A stretch of 64,000 bases of DNA from Paraburkholderia phosphatilytica (GTDB taxonomy: Bacteria; Pseudomonadota; Gammaproteobacteria; Burkholderiales; Burkholderiaceae). How positions within the stretch are numbered: position 1 is the first letter of the stretch; each line of letters starts with the position of its first letter. The notes under the pieces are model-generated. The model was given only the letters and a program-made list of their open reading frames with translations. It was not told where the DNA came from and did not search any database. Both the position numbers and the translations under genes were made by a program. Positions 8,732 to 16,880 of this stretch are shown here, piece by piece. The stretch covers positions 62,001-126,000 of the forward strand of contig NZ_QQOA01000006.1 of NCBI RefSeq assembly GCF_003443895.1, written 5' to 3'.

Positions 8732-8755
8732 CTTCGCTTAGCCCTTCGCTTAGCC
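8732..8755. repeat. 12-bp perfect tandem repeat
   Basis: CTTCGCTTAGCC occurs twice in direct succession (8732-8743 and 8744-8755), about 95 bp before the GntR/UTRA regulator start. It may be slipped replication or part of the control region. No third copy is present. Confidence 0.6.
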
Positions 8756-8825
8756 GCCAGACGGAAATCGATAGCAGCAAATCTTGGTTTGCCGCTCTGG
8801 CGGTGCTCCTTACACTGCGTCTCAT

Positions 8826-8839
8826 CTTGTCATAACAAG
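8826..8839. promoter_or_regulatory. candidate GntR/HutC-type operator
   Basis: CTTGT-CATA-ACAAG is a perfect 5-bp inverted repeat with a 4-bp centre, ending 10 bp before the regulator start codon. HutC-subfamily GntR regulators bind TTGT-N4-ACAA-like palindromes, so this is a good candidate autoregulatory site for the operon it precedes. It overlaps the expected ribosome/leader region, which would suit repression. Confidence 0.5.
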
Positions 8840-8849
8840 TCGAGCGCAG

Positions 8850-9620
8850 ATGTCTCCTGCAAAGCTGATCCAGATCGCACCGCCGCCGCTCTACGAGCAG
8901 ATCAAGGCGGCGTTGCGCGCGGCCGTGCTGGACGGCACGTATCCGGCGCATAGTCAGATGCCTTCCGAAAGCGAGCTGTGCGCGATGTTCGGCGTCAGCC
9001 GCATCACCGTGCGTCAAGCGCTTGGCGACCTGCAGAAGGAAGGGCTCGTGTTTCGCCTGCATGGCAAAGGCACGTTCGTGTCGAAGCCCAAGGCGTTTCA
9101 GAACGTGTCCGCGCTGCAGGGGTTCGCCGAGGCGATGACATCGATGGGCCACGAGATCGTCAATCGGTTGACGCGCTTCCGCACGGCCAAAGCGGATTCT
9201 CGTGTCGCCGCGAAGCTCGGGCTCGAAGCGGAAGCGCTCGTGACGGAGATCCAGCGCGTACGTCTCCTGAATCGCGAGCCGGTATCGCTCGAATCCACCT
9301 GGTTGCCCGAAGCAATCGGCAAGCGGCTCGCCAACGCCGATCTCGCGACGCGCGACATCTTCCTGATACTCGAAAACGACTGCGGCGTGCCGCTCGGTCA
9401 CGCCGATCTGGCGATCGACGCCGTGCTGGCCGACGAGACCGTCGCCCACGCGCTGTCGATCGACGAAGGCAGCCCCGTTCTGCGGATCGAGCGTCTGACG
9501 CACGATGCGGCCGGCGCGCCGATCGACTACGAACACCTGTATTTTCGCGGCGACGCGTTCCAGTACCGTCTGCGCATCGACCGCCAACCGTATGCAACCA
9601 GCACGAGGAGCACGCAGTGA
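8850..9620 (+). CDS. GntR-family regulator, HutC/UTRA subfamily
   Basis: The 256-residue regulator has a winged-helix domain at residues ~10-75 (PPLYEQIKAALRAAVLDGTY, then the recognition helix SRITVRQALGDLQKEG and the wing GKGTFVSKP). A UTRA ligand-binding domain follows at ~90-245 (VTEIQRVRLLNREPVSLEST and later IDYEHLYFRGDAFQYRLRI). UTRA regulators sense small metabolites and usually repress a catabolic operon. The start at 8850 (MSPAKLIQ) fits family length. Its stop overlaps the GTG start of the flavoprotein by four bases, so it is the first gene of the operon it probably controls. Confidence 0.9.
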   Translation: MSPAKLIQIAPPPLYEQIKAALRAAVLDGTYPAHSQMPSESELCAMFGVSRITVRQALGDLQKEGLVFRLHGKGTFVSKPKAFQNVSALQGFAEAMTSMGHEIVNRLTRFRTAKADSRVAAKLGLEAEALVTEIQRVRLLNREPVSLESTWLPEAIGKRLANADLATRDIFLILENDCGVPLGHADLAIDAVLADETVAHALSIDEGSPVLRIERLTHDAAGAPIDYEHLYFRGDAFQYRLRIDRQPYATSTRSTQ

Positions 9621-11398
9621 GCGAAGCAGCGAATCCGTTGAACACACAGATCAGCGAGTACGACGTGCTCGTGATCGGCGGCGGCACCGCCGGCCCGATG
9701 GCGGCGATCAAGGCGAAGGAGCGCGACCCGAACCTGCGCGTGCTGCTGCTCGAAAAGGCCAACGTGAAGCGCAGCGGCGCGATCTCGATGGGCATGGACG
9801 GGCTCAACAATGCCGTCATTCCCGGCCACGCGACGCCTGAGCAGTACGTGCGCGAGATCACGATCGCGAACGACGGGATCGTCGATCAGTCCGCGGTGTA
9901 CGCGTATGCGAAGCACAGCTTCGCGACGATCGAGCAGCTCGACCGCTGGGGCGTGCGCTTCGAGAAAGACGGCACCGGCGACTATGCGGTGAAGAAGGTG
10001 CATCACATGGGCTCGTACGTGCTGCCGATGCCGGAAGGGCACGACATCAAGAAGGTGCTGTACCGGCAGCTGAAGCGGGCTCGCATCGCGATCTCGAACC
10101 GCATCGTCGCCACGCGCCTGATGACGGACGCGGACGGACGCGTGTCGGGTGCGATCGGCTTCGACTGCCGCACCGCGGAGTTTCACGTGATCCGCGCGAA
10201 GGCCGTGATTCTCTGCTGCGGCGCGGCCGGCCGGCTCGGGTTGCCGGCGTCGGGCTACCTGATGGGTACCTACGAAAATCCGACCAACGCCGGCGACGGC
10301 TATGCGATGGCCTATCACGCCGGCGCCGCGCTCGCGAACCTCGAATGCTTCCAGATCAATCCGTTGATCAAGGACTACAACGGTCCGGCCTGCGCCTACG
10401 TGACCGGGCCGCTCGGCGGCTTTACCGCGAACGGCAAGGGCGAGCGCTTCATCGAGTGCGACTACTGGAGCGGCCAGATGATGTGGGAGTTCTACCAGGA
10501 ACTGCAGAGCGGCAACGGGCCGGTGTTCCTGAAGCTCGATCATCTTGCCGAGGAGACGATCCAGACGATCGAACAGATCCTGCACACGAACGAACGCCCG
10601 AGCCGCGGTCGCTTCCATGCGGGACGCGGCACCGACTACCGGCAGCAGATGGTTGAGATGCATATCTCGGAAATAGGATTTTGCAGCGGCCATAGCGCGT
10701 CCGGCGTCTACGTGAACGAGCGCGCGGAGACGACAGTGCCGGGTCTCTACGCGGCTGGCGACATGGCGGCGGTGCCTCACAACTACATGCTCGGCGCGTT
10801 CACTTATGGCTGGTTCGCCGGACACCACGCGGCGGAGTATGTGGAAGGACGGCAGCATGCGCCGCTCGACGATGCGCAGATCGACGCGGAACGCGCGCGC
10901 ATCTATGCGCCGTTCGGGCGCGAGCATGGACTTGCGCCCGCGCAGGTCGAATACAAGCTGCGCCGGATGGTCAACGACTATCTGCAGCCGCCGAAGGTCA
11001 CACGCAAGATGGAGATCGGACTGCAGCGCATCGAAGCGATCGCGGACGACGTCGGCGCGATGCGTGCCGACCATCCGCACGAACTGATGCGCGCCGCCGA
11101 AGTGCGCGCAATTCGCGACTGCGCGGAGATGGCCGCGCGGGCATCGCTCTATCGCACCGAAAGCCGTTGGGGCTTGTATCACCATCGCGTCGACTATCCG
11201 CAGCGCAACGACGCCGAGTGGTTCTGCCACACGTGGCTGCAAAAGGACGAGCACGGTCGCATGACGAGCAGCCGGCGCGCGATCGAACCGTATGTCGTAC
11301 CGCTCGACGACGCGGCGCGCGGCGCCTACCAGAAACTGCGTGTAGGCGCGCCGGCGCCGGTGTCCACGCATCAGCAGACAGGAGTCGCCCATGTCTAG
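9617..11398 (+). CDS. FAD-dependent AprA/fumarate-reductase-like flavoprotein
   Basis: The 593-residue flavoprotein has the Rossmann FAD motif DVLVIGGGTAGPMAAIKA at residues ~15-32. The adjacent EKANVKRSGAISMGMDGLNN is strikingly like the adenylylsulfate reductase alpha subunit (EKA-RSGA-G) rather than SdhA or FrdA. The C-terminal FAD-contact segment GLYAAGDMAAVPHNYMLGA lies near residue 375, followed by a helical C-terminal domain. The GTG start at 9617 follows a GAGGAG ribosome site by seven bases. Pairing with a two-cluster ferredoxin mirrors AprBA. Substrate unknown: no sulfate-activation genes are nearby, so APS reductase activity should not be assumed. An uncharacterised two-electron oxidoreductase is the safe call. 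Confidence 0.82.
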   Translation: MSEAANPLNTQISEYDVLVIGGGTAGPMAAIKAKERDPNLRVLLLEKANVKRSGAISMGMDGLNNAVIPGHATPEQYVREITIANDGIVDQSAVYAYAKHSFATIEQLDRWGVRFEKDGTGDYAVKKVHHMGSYVLPMPEGHDIKKVLYRQLKRARIAISNRIVATRLMTDADGRVSGAIGFDCRTAEFHVIRAKAVILCCGAAGRLGLPASGYLMGTYENPTNAGDGYAMAYHAGAALANLECFQINPLIKDYNGPACAYVTGPLGGFTANGKGERFIECDYWSGQMMWEFYQELQSGNGPVFLKLDHLAEETIQTIEQILHTNERPSRGRFHAGRGTDYRQQMVEMHISEIGFCSGHSASGVYVNERAETTVPGLYAAGDMAAVPHNYMLGAFTYGWFAGHHAAEYVEGRQHAPLDDAQIDAERARIYAPFGREHGLAPAQVEYKLRRMVNDYLQPPKVTRKMEIGLQRIEAIADDVGAMRADHPHELMRAAEVRAIRDCAEMAARASLYRTESRWGLYHHRVDYPQRNDAEWFCHTWLQKDEHGRMTSSRRAIEPYVVPLDDAARGAYQKLRVGAPAPVSTHQQTGVAHV

Positions 11399-11636
11399 CG
11401 TGCCGCACGATATCTATCAGCGCAGCACCGCGCCCGTCACGATCGATGAAGACCTTTGCATTGCCGACAAGGGCTGCACAGTCTGCGTCGACGTCTGCCC
11501 GCTCGATCTGCTCGCGATCGATACGACGAAGGGCAAGGCCTATATGAAGTTCGATGAGTGCTGGTATTGCATGCCGTGCGAGAAGGACTGCCCGACCCAG
11601 GCGGTTAAGGTCGACATTCCGTATCTATTGCGATGA
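11391..11636 (+). CDS. AprB-like 2[4Fe-4S] ferredoxin
   Basis: The 81-residue ferredoxin has two cluster motifs: CIADKGCTVCVDVCP (C-x5-C-x2-C-x3-CP, residues ~21-35) and CWYCMPCEKDCP (C-x2-C-x2-C-x3-CP, ~57-68). The CWxC...C...CP second motif resembles the AprB beta subunit of adenylylsulfate reductase. It overlaps the flavoprotein gene by 8 bp, so the two are almost certainly made together and form a complex in which this subunit relays electrons to or from the FAD. It lacks the long C-terminal tail that clamps AprA in sulfate reducers. Confidence 0.9.
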   Translation: MSSVPHDIYQRSTAPVTIDEDLCIADKGCTVCVDVCPLDLLAIDTTKGKAYMKFDECWYCMPCEKDCPTQAVKVDIPYLLR

Positions 11637-11799
11637 CGGTTGCGCTGGCACTCGTTTCGGCTGCGGACCGCAACCCGCGCTCGTAGTGCTTATTCACGAC
11701 CGCTTCACGTGCTTCCTGCGCGATCCTGATCATGTGGAGCGGGATGATGCTGGAGTTCTGCTTTTCTCATGCGGCTTAAGCCTTTTTTCTTATTCAGTT

Positions 11800-12816
11800 A
11801 TGGCCGACTCTTCACTGTTTCTGTTCGATCCCGACGCAAGCCCGCCGGAGGCCGCGCCGATGCTGGGCCGCCTCGCCGCGGAGGACGCAGCCGTGCGTCG
11901 CATCGCGCTGCTCGACCTCGCGGATCTCGAAGACGACGCTTTGCTCGCACCGATCTGCTCGGTGCTGGCCTCGGATCCGGCCGCGAGCGTGCGCGCGGAG
12001 GCCGCGCGCGTGCTGGGCGCCTGGGAGCGCGACGATATCGTCGATGCGCTCTGCGTCGCGCTTGCCGATGCCGATAACGCAGTGCGCGATGCCGCGGCGG
12101 AGAGCCTGGCCGGATTGAAGTCGGCGGATTTGGCGCCGGTGCTCGTCCGGCATCTCGGGCATGCCGCGCACGCCGCTCCGTTCGTCGCGCAAGCGGTGCT
12201 GCGGGCGCTGCGGGAATTGCGCGACGAGAGCGCGTTCGAACCGGCGCTGCGCGCGCTTGACTCAACCGACGCTGGTGTGCGGCTCGAGGCGGTCGGCGTG
12301 CTCGGCTGGCTGAAGGATGCCCGCGCGCTGATCCCGCTGACGCGCACCGCAACGCACGATGCCGACGCGGATGTGCGGCGGGCGGCGGTCGGCGCGCTGG
12401 GGCAGGGCGGTCACAGTGAGCCAGCCGATGAGGCCGCCATCCGCGACGCGTTGCTGCAGGCGCTGCGCGACGACGCGTGGCAGGTGCGCGAAGAGTCGGC
12501 GACTACGCTCGGCAAGCTGCGCGCACAGGTGGCGCTCGACGCGTTGCTCGGCGCGCTCGATGATCCGTACTGGCAGGTACGTCTGCAGGCGGCGCGCGCG
12601 CTCGGCAAGCTGGCGGACCGCCGTGCTGGCGGCGCACTCGCCGGACTGCTGACGCATGCCATCAGCAATCTGCGGAAGGAGGCCGCGCTTGCGCTTGGCG
12701 AACTCCGCGATCCGGCAGTCTTGCCGGCGCTGCATGACGCGGCCGGCGATCCCGATCCCGAGGTGCGCAAGGCAGTGCGGATCGCGTTCGCGCAGATCGG
12801 CACCCAGGCGGCATGA
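11800..12816 (+). CDS. HEAT-repeat (PBS-lyase-like) protein
   Basis: The 338-residue protein is built almost entirely of ~30-residue HEAT/PBS-lyase-type repeats, about ten in tandem. Recurring helices include VRRIALLDLADL, VRAEAARVLGAW, VRDAAAESLAGL, VRRAAVGALGQG, VREESATTLGKL, VRLQAARALGKL and LRKEAALALGEL. No catalytic residues are seen; such solenoids act as protein-binding scaffolds or cofactor-insertion chaperones. ATG at 11800 gives a natural N terminus. The 163-bp gap after the ferredoxin contains no clear terminator. Its 4-bp overlap with the DUF971 gene suggests a shared role, perhaps maturing the Fe-S flavoenzyme encoded upstream (inference). Confidence 0.83.
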   Translation: MADSSLFLFDPDASPPEAAPMLGRLAAEDAAVRRIALLDLADLEDDALLAPICSVLASDPAASVRAEAARVLGAWERDDIVDALCVALADADNAVRDAAAESLAGLKSADLAPVLVRHLGHAAHAAPFVAQAVLRALRELRDESAFEPALRALDSTDAGVRLEAVGVLGWLKDARALIPLTRTATHDADADVRRAAVGALGQGGHSEPADEAAIRDALLQALRDDAWQVREESATTLGKLRAQVALDALLGALDDPYWQVRLQAARALGKLADRRAGGALAGLLTHAISNLRKEAALALGELRDPAVLPALHDAAGDPDPEVRKAVRIAFAQIGTQAA

Positions 12817-13136
12817 TGGATGTTTCTGAATTAGATGCGCCGGTAACTATCTGTGTCGATCGCGGCTCGCGTAGGCTCGTGCTTGCCTGGGCGGACGGAC
12901 GCGCCGTCGAGCTGCCCTTCGCGGTGCTGCGCGCGCAGTGCCCCTGTTCGTCCTGCCGACGTCTCACGCAACGACCGACGCCCGCCGATTTCGGCTCGAT
13001 CGACGTGACGAGTATTCAGTCGATGGGCTACGGCGTGCAGTTCATCTTCAACGACGGGCACGAGCGCGGCATCTATCCGTGGGCGTTGCTTGCCGAAATG
13101 GGCTGGCGTGTCGGGCAAGTTATCCAAAATGGATAG
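12813..13136 (+). CDS. DUF971 (gamma-butyrobetaine hydroxylase-like N-terminal) protein
   Basis: The 107-residue protein matches the DUF971 pattern: VDRGSRRLVLAWADGRAVELP, the metal-ligand cysteines CPCSSCRR, and IQSMGYGVQFIFNDGHERGI with PWALL near the end. In other proteins this domain is the N-terminal zinc-binding part of gamma-butyrobetaine dioxygenase, or is appended to Mrp/ApbC Fe-S carriers. Standalone copies are linked to Fe-S handling by association only. ATG at 12813 overlaps the HEAT gene stop (ATGA), and it ends the operon. Confidence 0.88.
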   Translation: MMDVSELDAPVTICVDRGSRRLVLAWADGRAVELPFAVLRAQCPCSSCRRLTQRPTPADFGSIDVTSIQSMGYGVQFIFNDGHERGIYPWALLAEMGWRVGQVIQNG

Positions 13137-13238
13137 AAAGTCATCCTGAGGTTTATTGGCTTGCTCGAGTTTGAGGCAATGCGTCTTTTTCCGTGATCTG
13201 CGTTCAATTTGCAGGTATTGCAATCGCCCCATGCGAGA

Positions 13239-13758
13239 AATCTGTGCCGACCGGTACGAAGCAACGCGTACCGTGACCTGCGGCGCCTTGTAAAGCCGCT
13301 CGAGGCGATGCGGCAGTAGCTCGCGCATATGCTCGCTGCGCAGGCCGGCAACGTGAAGCGAGCCCGCATACGGAAACTGGATGTCGCCGGACTGATCGAC
13401 GATGAAGCCGGCCGGTGCATCCGCGGGACGAACCTGCGACTGCCCGGGCGCGCCAAGTGCGGCTGCGAGTTCAGGGTGATCACAGACGGTGATCTGCCGC
13501 ACGTCGCCCGCTCCCAGCAGATAGGGCTGGGGCGCTTCGATCAGCGCGCTCGAACTGGCGCAGGCGGCTTCATCCGCCGTGCGGATTCGCGGCAGCAGCG
13601 ATGCGTCGATCTCGGTTGGGCACCTGCAATGCGTCGGCGCTCACGCGCGCGCTCGCGTCTTGAGCGCCAGGTGCCGCCGACGTGGCCATATGCATGCCCG
13701 GCGCGACCGTGCAGGCGGTAAGCGCGAAAGCCGCGGCAAGCGCAGCTCCAGAACGCAT
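13239..13758 (-). pseudogene. frameshifted, truncated Wza-type polysaccharide export lipoprotein
   Basis: On the minus strand a lipoprotein signal (start at 13758, MRSGAALAAAFALTACTVAP, lipobox Cys) continues to about 13620, then hits a stop at 13570. In the next frame the homology resumes as IEAPQPYLLGAGDVRQITV, then DHPELAAALG, DQSGDIQFPYAGSLHVAGL and KAPQVTVRVASYRSAQI, the classic Poly_export/SLBB pattern of Wza, BceE and EpsE. A single-base frameshift near 13612-13622 separates the halves. The gene breaks off at ~13239, losing more than half of a normal ~370-residue protein. It is therefore a relic, with no capsule or EPS genes beside it. Confidence 0.78.
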
Positions 13759-14246
13759 GGATTTGCCGATGCACCTGCGCACCGGGATGTTGCACAACAT
13801 GAGGTGACCTGTGTGATGCTTCGCCGCGCGACTGGATGCATCGCGGGCGAATTGCAACGACCAACCTTAGGAGACCGTGCAGGATGGGTTCGACTTCCCG
13901 ACGGGATCGGCCAAAACTCGAATCGCTTCCGCAGGCGCGCTGTGCTACTTCAGGCGGCCGAGGCGGGAATGTGATCGAGGACGAGCAGCGAGGGATGATC
14001 GCCGGCTGTCCGGCCGCTTGAAATAGGATTGATATTAAGTATTCACTGAATAGTGCGCGGAGACGAAGTGCAGCATCGGCGTGCGCTCGCGCCCGGCTTT
14101 CGCCGGCAGGAGGGGGAAGGGAAAGTGGGAGGACAGCGTGCGATGGCCGGTCCGTCCGGCCATCGTGATGTGAACAATGCGGAGAGTCGATTTGCCGCGT
14201 CAAACCATGCGGCGGATCGACACGGCCAGAACGGCCGGTTTAGCGA
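13759..14246. other. gene-free region with strong hairpin at 14141-14165
   Basis: No supported gene lies in these 488 bp. The one clear element is the perfect 10-bp inverted repeat CGATGGCCGG-TCCGT-CCGGCCATCG at 14141-14165, about 80 bp beyond the pcaG stop. It probably ends or stabilises the pcaHG transcript. No T-run follows, so it is not a classical intrinsic terminator. Confidence 0.5.
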
Positions 14247-14831
14247 TCAGACGTCGAAGAACACCGTCTCACGCTCGCCTTGCATATGAATGTCGAAGCG
14301 GTAGGAGTTAAGGGCATCCGGATCGCGACGCGCGATCAGCGTCGCCCGCCGATCTGCCGGTACCGACTGCAGCACCGCGTCGGCTTCGTTCGCGGCGGCT
14401 TCGTCTTCGAAGTAGATCCGCGTGAAAGCGTGCAGCAGGATGCCGCGCATCAATACCGTGACGTTCAGGTGCGGCGCTTCGTCGGCGCCGGTGCTGGCCG
14501 GTTTCACCGTCTCGACGATGAACCGCTGCTGCGGATCCGTGCCCGTTCCGACCCGCGCGAAGCCGCGAAAGCCGGTCGCGAGCACATCGTCGCGCGACTG
14601 CGGGTAGCGTCCCTCTGCATCGACCTGCGTGACCTCGATCATCGCGTCGCCCACCGTGGCGCCTGCGCCGTCGAACACCTGGCCGACGATGCGGATGTGC
14701 TCGCCCCGCGCATCCGGGTCGACGACATTCGGCGTGAAGATGCTACGCAGATCGAAGTTATATTGCTCGGGGCACAGCCCGTAAGCGAAGTAGGGGCCGA
14801 CGGTTTGCGACGGCGTTTGCTTGAGAGTCAT
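14247..14831 (-). CDS. pcaG: protocatechuate 3,4-dioxygenase alpha subunit
   Basis: The 194-residue protein begins MTLKQTPSQTVGPYFAYGLC, the hallmark of PcaG. It ends DALNSYRFDIHMQGERETVF, also typical. PcaG is the non-catalytic subunit that pairs with PcaH in the Fe(III) dioxygenase cleaving protocatechuate to beta-carboxymuconate in the cytoplasmic beta-ketoadipate pathway. It starts 2 bp after the pcaH stop. The rest of the pathway (pcaBDC, pcaIJF) is not in this window. Confidence 0.96.
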   Translation of the reverse strand: MTLKQTPSQTVGPYFAYGLCPEQYNFDLRSIFTPNVVDPDARGEHIRIVGQVFDGAGATVGDAMIEVTQVDAEGRYPQSRDDVLATGFRGFARVGTGTDPQQRFIVETVKPASTGADEAPHLNVTVLMRGILLHAFTRIYFEDEAAANEADAVLQSVPADRRATLIARRDPDALNSYRFDIHMQGERETVFFDV

Positions 14832-14833
14832 GT

Positions 14834-15538
14834 TCAACGCTCCATCGGGGTTTCGTTGGGGCCGCGCAGCACGATGTCGAATTCGAAGCCCAGCGCGTAC
14901 GCCTCTTCCGTGCGGTCGAGCGAGAAGCGCGCGATCAGCCGGTCGCGCGCCTGCTCGGGCGTGCCCTGGAAGATCGGGTCGTAGGCGAGCAGCGGGTCGC
15001 CGGGGAAATACATCTGCGTGACGAGCCGCGAGCCGAAGTAGTCGCCGAACAGCGAAAAGTGGATATGGTTCGGGCGCCACGCATTCGTATGGTTGCCCCA
15101 CGGATACGCGCCTGGCTTGATCGTCATGAAGCGGTAGCGGCCGTCGTTGTCGGTCATGCAGCGGCCCGCGCCGAGGAAGTTCGGGTCGAGCGGCGCGTCG
15201 TGCTGGTCGGTCTTGTGGACGTAGCGGCCGGCCGCGTTCGCCTGCCACACTTCGACGAGGGTGTTGCGCACCGGCTTGCCGCCTTCGTCGAGCACGCGGC
15301 CCGTCACGATGATGCGTTCGCCGAGCGGCGCGCCGTTGCGTGCGGCGTTGCGTGTCAGGTCGCTGTCGAGCGGGCCGAGGTCGTCGGTGCCGTAGACCGG
15401 TGCGCGCTGGTCGCGCAGCTTTTCCTTGAGCGGAATCAGCGGCAGCGTCGGGCCGCGCAGCGAAGTCGAACGGTACTCGGGGTAACGGTAGATCGGATGC
15501 GACTCGAAGTCGCGGGGCGACAGGATCGTCTCGTCCAT
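14834..15538 (-). CDS. pcaH: protocatechuate 3,4-dioxygenase beta subunit
   Basis: The 234-residue catalytic subunit of intradiol protocatechuate 3,4-dioxygenase keeps all four Fe(III) ligands at the right spacing: Tyr106 (GRYVH), Tyr145 (GAYPW), His158 and His160 (NHIHF). These correspond to Tyr408, Tyr447, His460 and His462 of the Pseudomonas enzyme. N-terminal and core sequence (YRSTSLRGPTLPLIPL, WQANAAGRYVHKTDQHDAPL) fit PcaH throughout. It is the first gene of the leftward pcaHG operon, transcribed divergently from the LysR gene pcaQ. Confidence 0.97.
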   Translation of the reverse strand: MDETILSPRDFESHPIYRYPEYRSTSLRGPTLPLIPLKEKLRDQRAPVYGTDDLGPLDSDLTRNAARNGAPLGERIIVTGRVLDEGGKPVRNTLVEVWQANAAGRYVHKTDQHDAPLDPNFLGAGRCMTDNDGRYRFMTIKPGAYPWGNHTNAWRPNHIHFSLFGDYFGSRLVTQMYFPGDPLLAYDPIFQGTPEQARDRLIARFSLDRTEEAYALGFEFDIVLRGPNETPMER

Positions 15539-15650
15539 GGGGGCGTCTCCTTGGGGAATCGTTTTAGGTGACCAGGGGATGAGGAGACTTTATAGAATGG
15601 CGAAGGTTATGCAAAATGATGTTTTTTCGCATCTCGTATAACCAACCGTT
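15539..15650. promoter_or_regulatory. pcaH/pcaQ divergent control region with PcaQ-like sites
   Basis: The 112-bp region between pcaH and pcaQ holds GTTATGC at 15606-15612 and again at 15648-15654, exactly 42 bp (four helical turns) apart. It also holds ATAACC at 15638-15643, which with the second copy makes the inverted repeat ATAAC-N5-GTTAT (15638-15652). Rhizobial PcaQ binds ATAACC-N4-GGTTAA-type sites, so these are strong candidates for PcaQ binding. The promoter-proximal one overlaps the pcaQ start codon, which suits autoregulation. Confidence 0.55.
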
Positions 15651-16625
15651 ATGCAAAGAAGCCTTGCCGACAGCCGGGTCAAATTCCGCCACCTGCAGTG
15701 TTTTCTCGCGGTCGCGCAGTTCGGCAGCGTGCAGCGCGCGGCCAGCAGCCTGTCCATTACGCAGCCGGCGGTGTCGAAGACCGTCGCGGAACTGGAAGCG
15801 ATTCTCGGCGTGAAGCTGTTCGAGCGCGGCCGCCATGGCGCCGTCACCACGCGCGAAGGCCAGCTGTTCATGCCGCACGCGAACGCCTGCGTGAGCGCGC
15901 TGCGTCAGGGCGTCGACCTGCTCGCACGCGACGAAGGCGCGGCCGCCGCGACCCTGGATATCGGCATCCTGCCGACTGTCGCGACCGCGCTCGTGCCGCC
16001 CGTGCTCAAGCAGTTCGCGGTGCAGTGGCCGAGGGTGATCGTCCGTCTCGTCACGGCCGCGAACAGCGAGCTGCTGGAGCGGCTGAAGTCCGGGGCGATC
16101 GAGCTGGCCGTCGGCCGGCTGGCCGATCCCGAACGGATGGTGGGGCTCGGCTTCGAGCAGCTCTATAGCGAGCCGCTGGTGGTGGTCGTGCGGGCCGGGC
16201 ATCCGGCCGCGGTCGGCAGCGCGCCGCTGCAGGTCACGTCGATGTTCGAGCGCTTTCCGGTCGTGCTGCCGCCGGTTGGGACGCTGATCCGCCAGTCCGC
16301 GGAGAGCCTGCTGTCCGCGTGGGGCGCGACGCCGCTGCCGGCCTTCGTCGAAGTGCTGTCGGTGTCGATCGGCCGCGCGTTGGCGCTCGAGAACGACGCC
16401 GTCTGGTTCGTCCCGGCGAGCGCTGTCGAACACGACCTCGCACACGGCGTGCTGGTACAGCTGGCAGCGCCGCTCGCGGGCATGGAAGAACCGGTCGGGC
16501 TCGTGTTGCGGTCCGACACACAGCCGACGGCGGTGGGCCGGGCGATGATCGAGGCGATCCGCGACGTGGTGCGCCAGCGGCTCGCGCCCGCGGTCGATCG
16601 ACCTCGCAGGCGCGGATTGCGCTAA
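15651..16625 (+). CDS. pcaQ: LysR-type regulator of protocatechuate genes
   Basis: The 324-residue LysR-type regulator has an N-terminal helix-turn-helix at ~20-60 (FLAVAQFGSVQRAASSLS, ITQPAVSKTVAELEAILG, LFERGRHG) and an effector domain with LDIGILPTVATALVPPVL and LAVGRLADPERMVGL, typical of PcaQ. PcaQ activates the pca dioxygenase genes in response to beta-carboxy-cis,cis-muconate. The divergent arrangement with pcaHG supports the name. The C-terminal tail is basic (RPRRRGLR). Confidence 0.9.
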   Translation: MQRSLADSRVKFRHLQCFLAVAQFGSVQRAASSLSITQPAVSKTVAELEAILGVKLFERGRHGAVTTREGQLFMPHANACVSALRQGVDLLARDEGAAAATLDIGILPTVATALVPPVLKQFAVQWPRVIVRLVTAANSELLERLKSGAIELAVGRLADPERMVGLGFEQLYSEPLVVVVRAGHPAAVGSAPLQVTSMFERFPVVLPPVGTLIRQSAESLLSAWGATPLPAFVEVLSVSIGRALALENDAVWFVPASAVEHDLAHGVLVQLAAPLAGMEEPVGLVLRSDTQPTAVGRAMIEAIRDVVRQRLAPAVDRPRRRGLR

Positions 16626-16880
16626 GCTGGCTCGAGCATCGCCAGCCGGCCGACGACCAGTGGCCGCAGCGGCGTTCAGCCGATGCAGGGGACTTTTCAG
16701 GCGTGTACCGGATGGTACAAAATTGCGGTTTGTTCGACCGTGCGGGCGACGCGCCGGAAACGGGCCTGTCACACGGCGCGGTTTGAATGGGCGCGAGCAG
16801 CGTGTACATCGCGCGGCCGCGTGTCACGGGTGAAAAGGAACGCCGGAACCGGAATGAAAACAGGATCAGGAGAGAGTGCC

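Noticed and set aside
9527..11392. 621-residue minus-strand frame
   Set aside because: Antisense shadow of the AprA-like flavoprotein gene.
9617..11636. Dissimilatory adenylylsulfate reductase
   Set aside because: No sat, dsrAB or qmo genes are present and the ferredoxin lacks the AprB tail; only an AprBA-like enzyme of unknown substrate is supported.
16683..16880. 66-residue N-terminal extension of the HppD frame
   Set aside because: The extension is not HppD-like and the ribosome site AGGAG fits ATG 16881.
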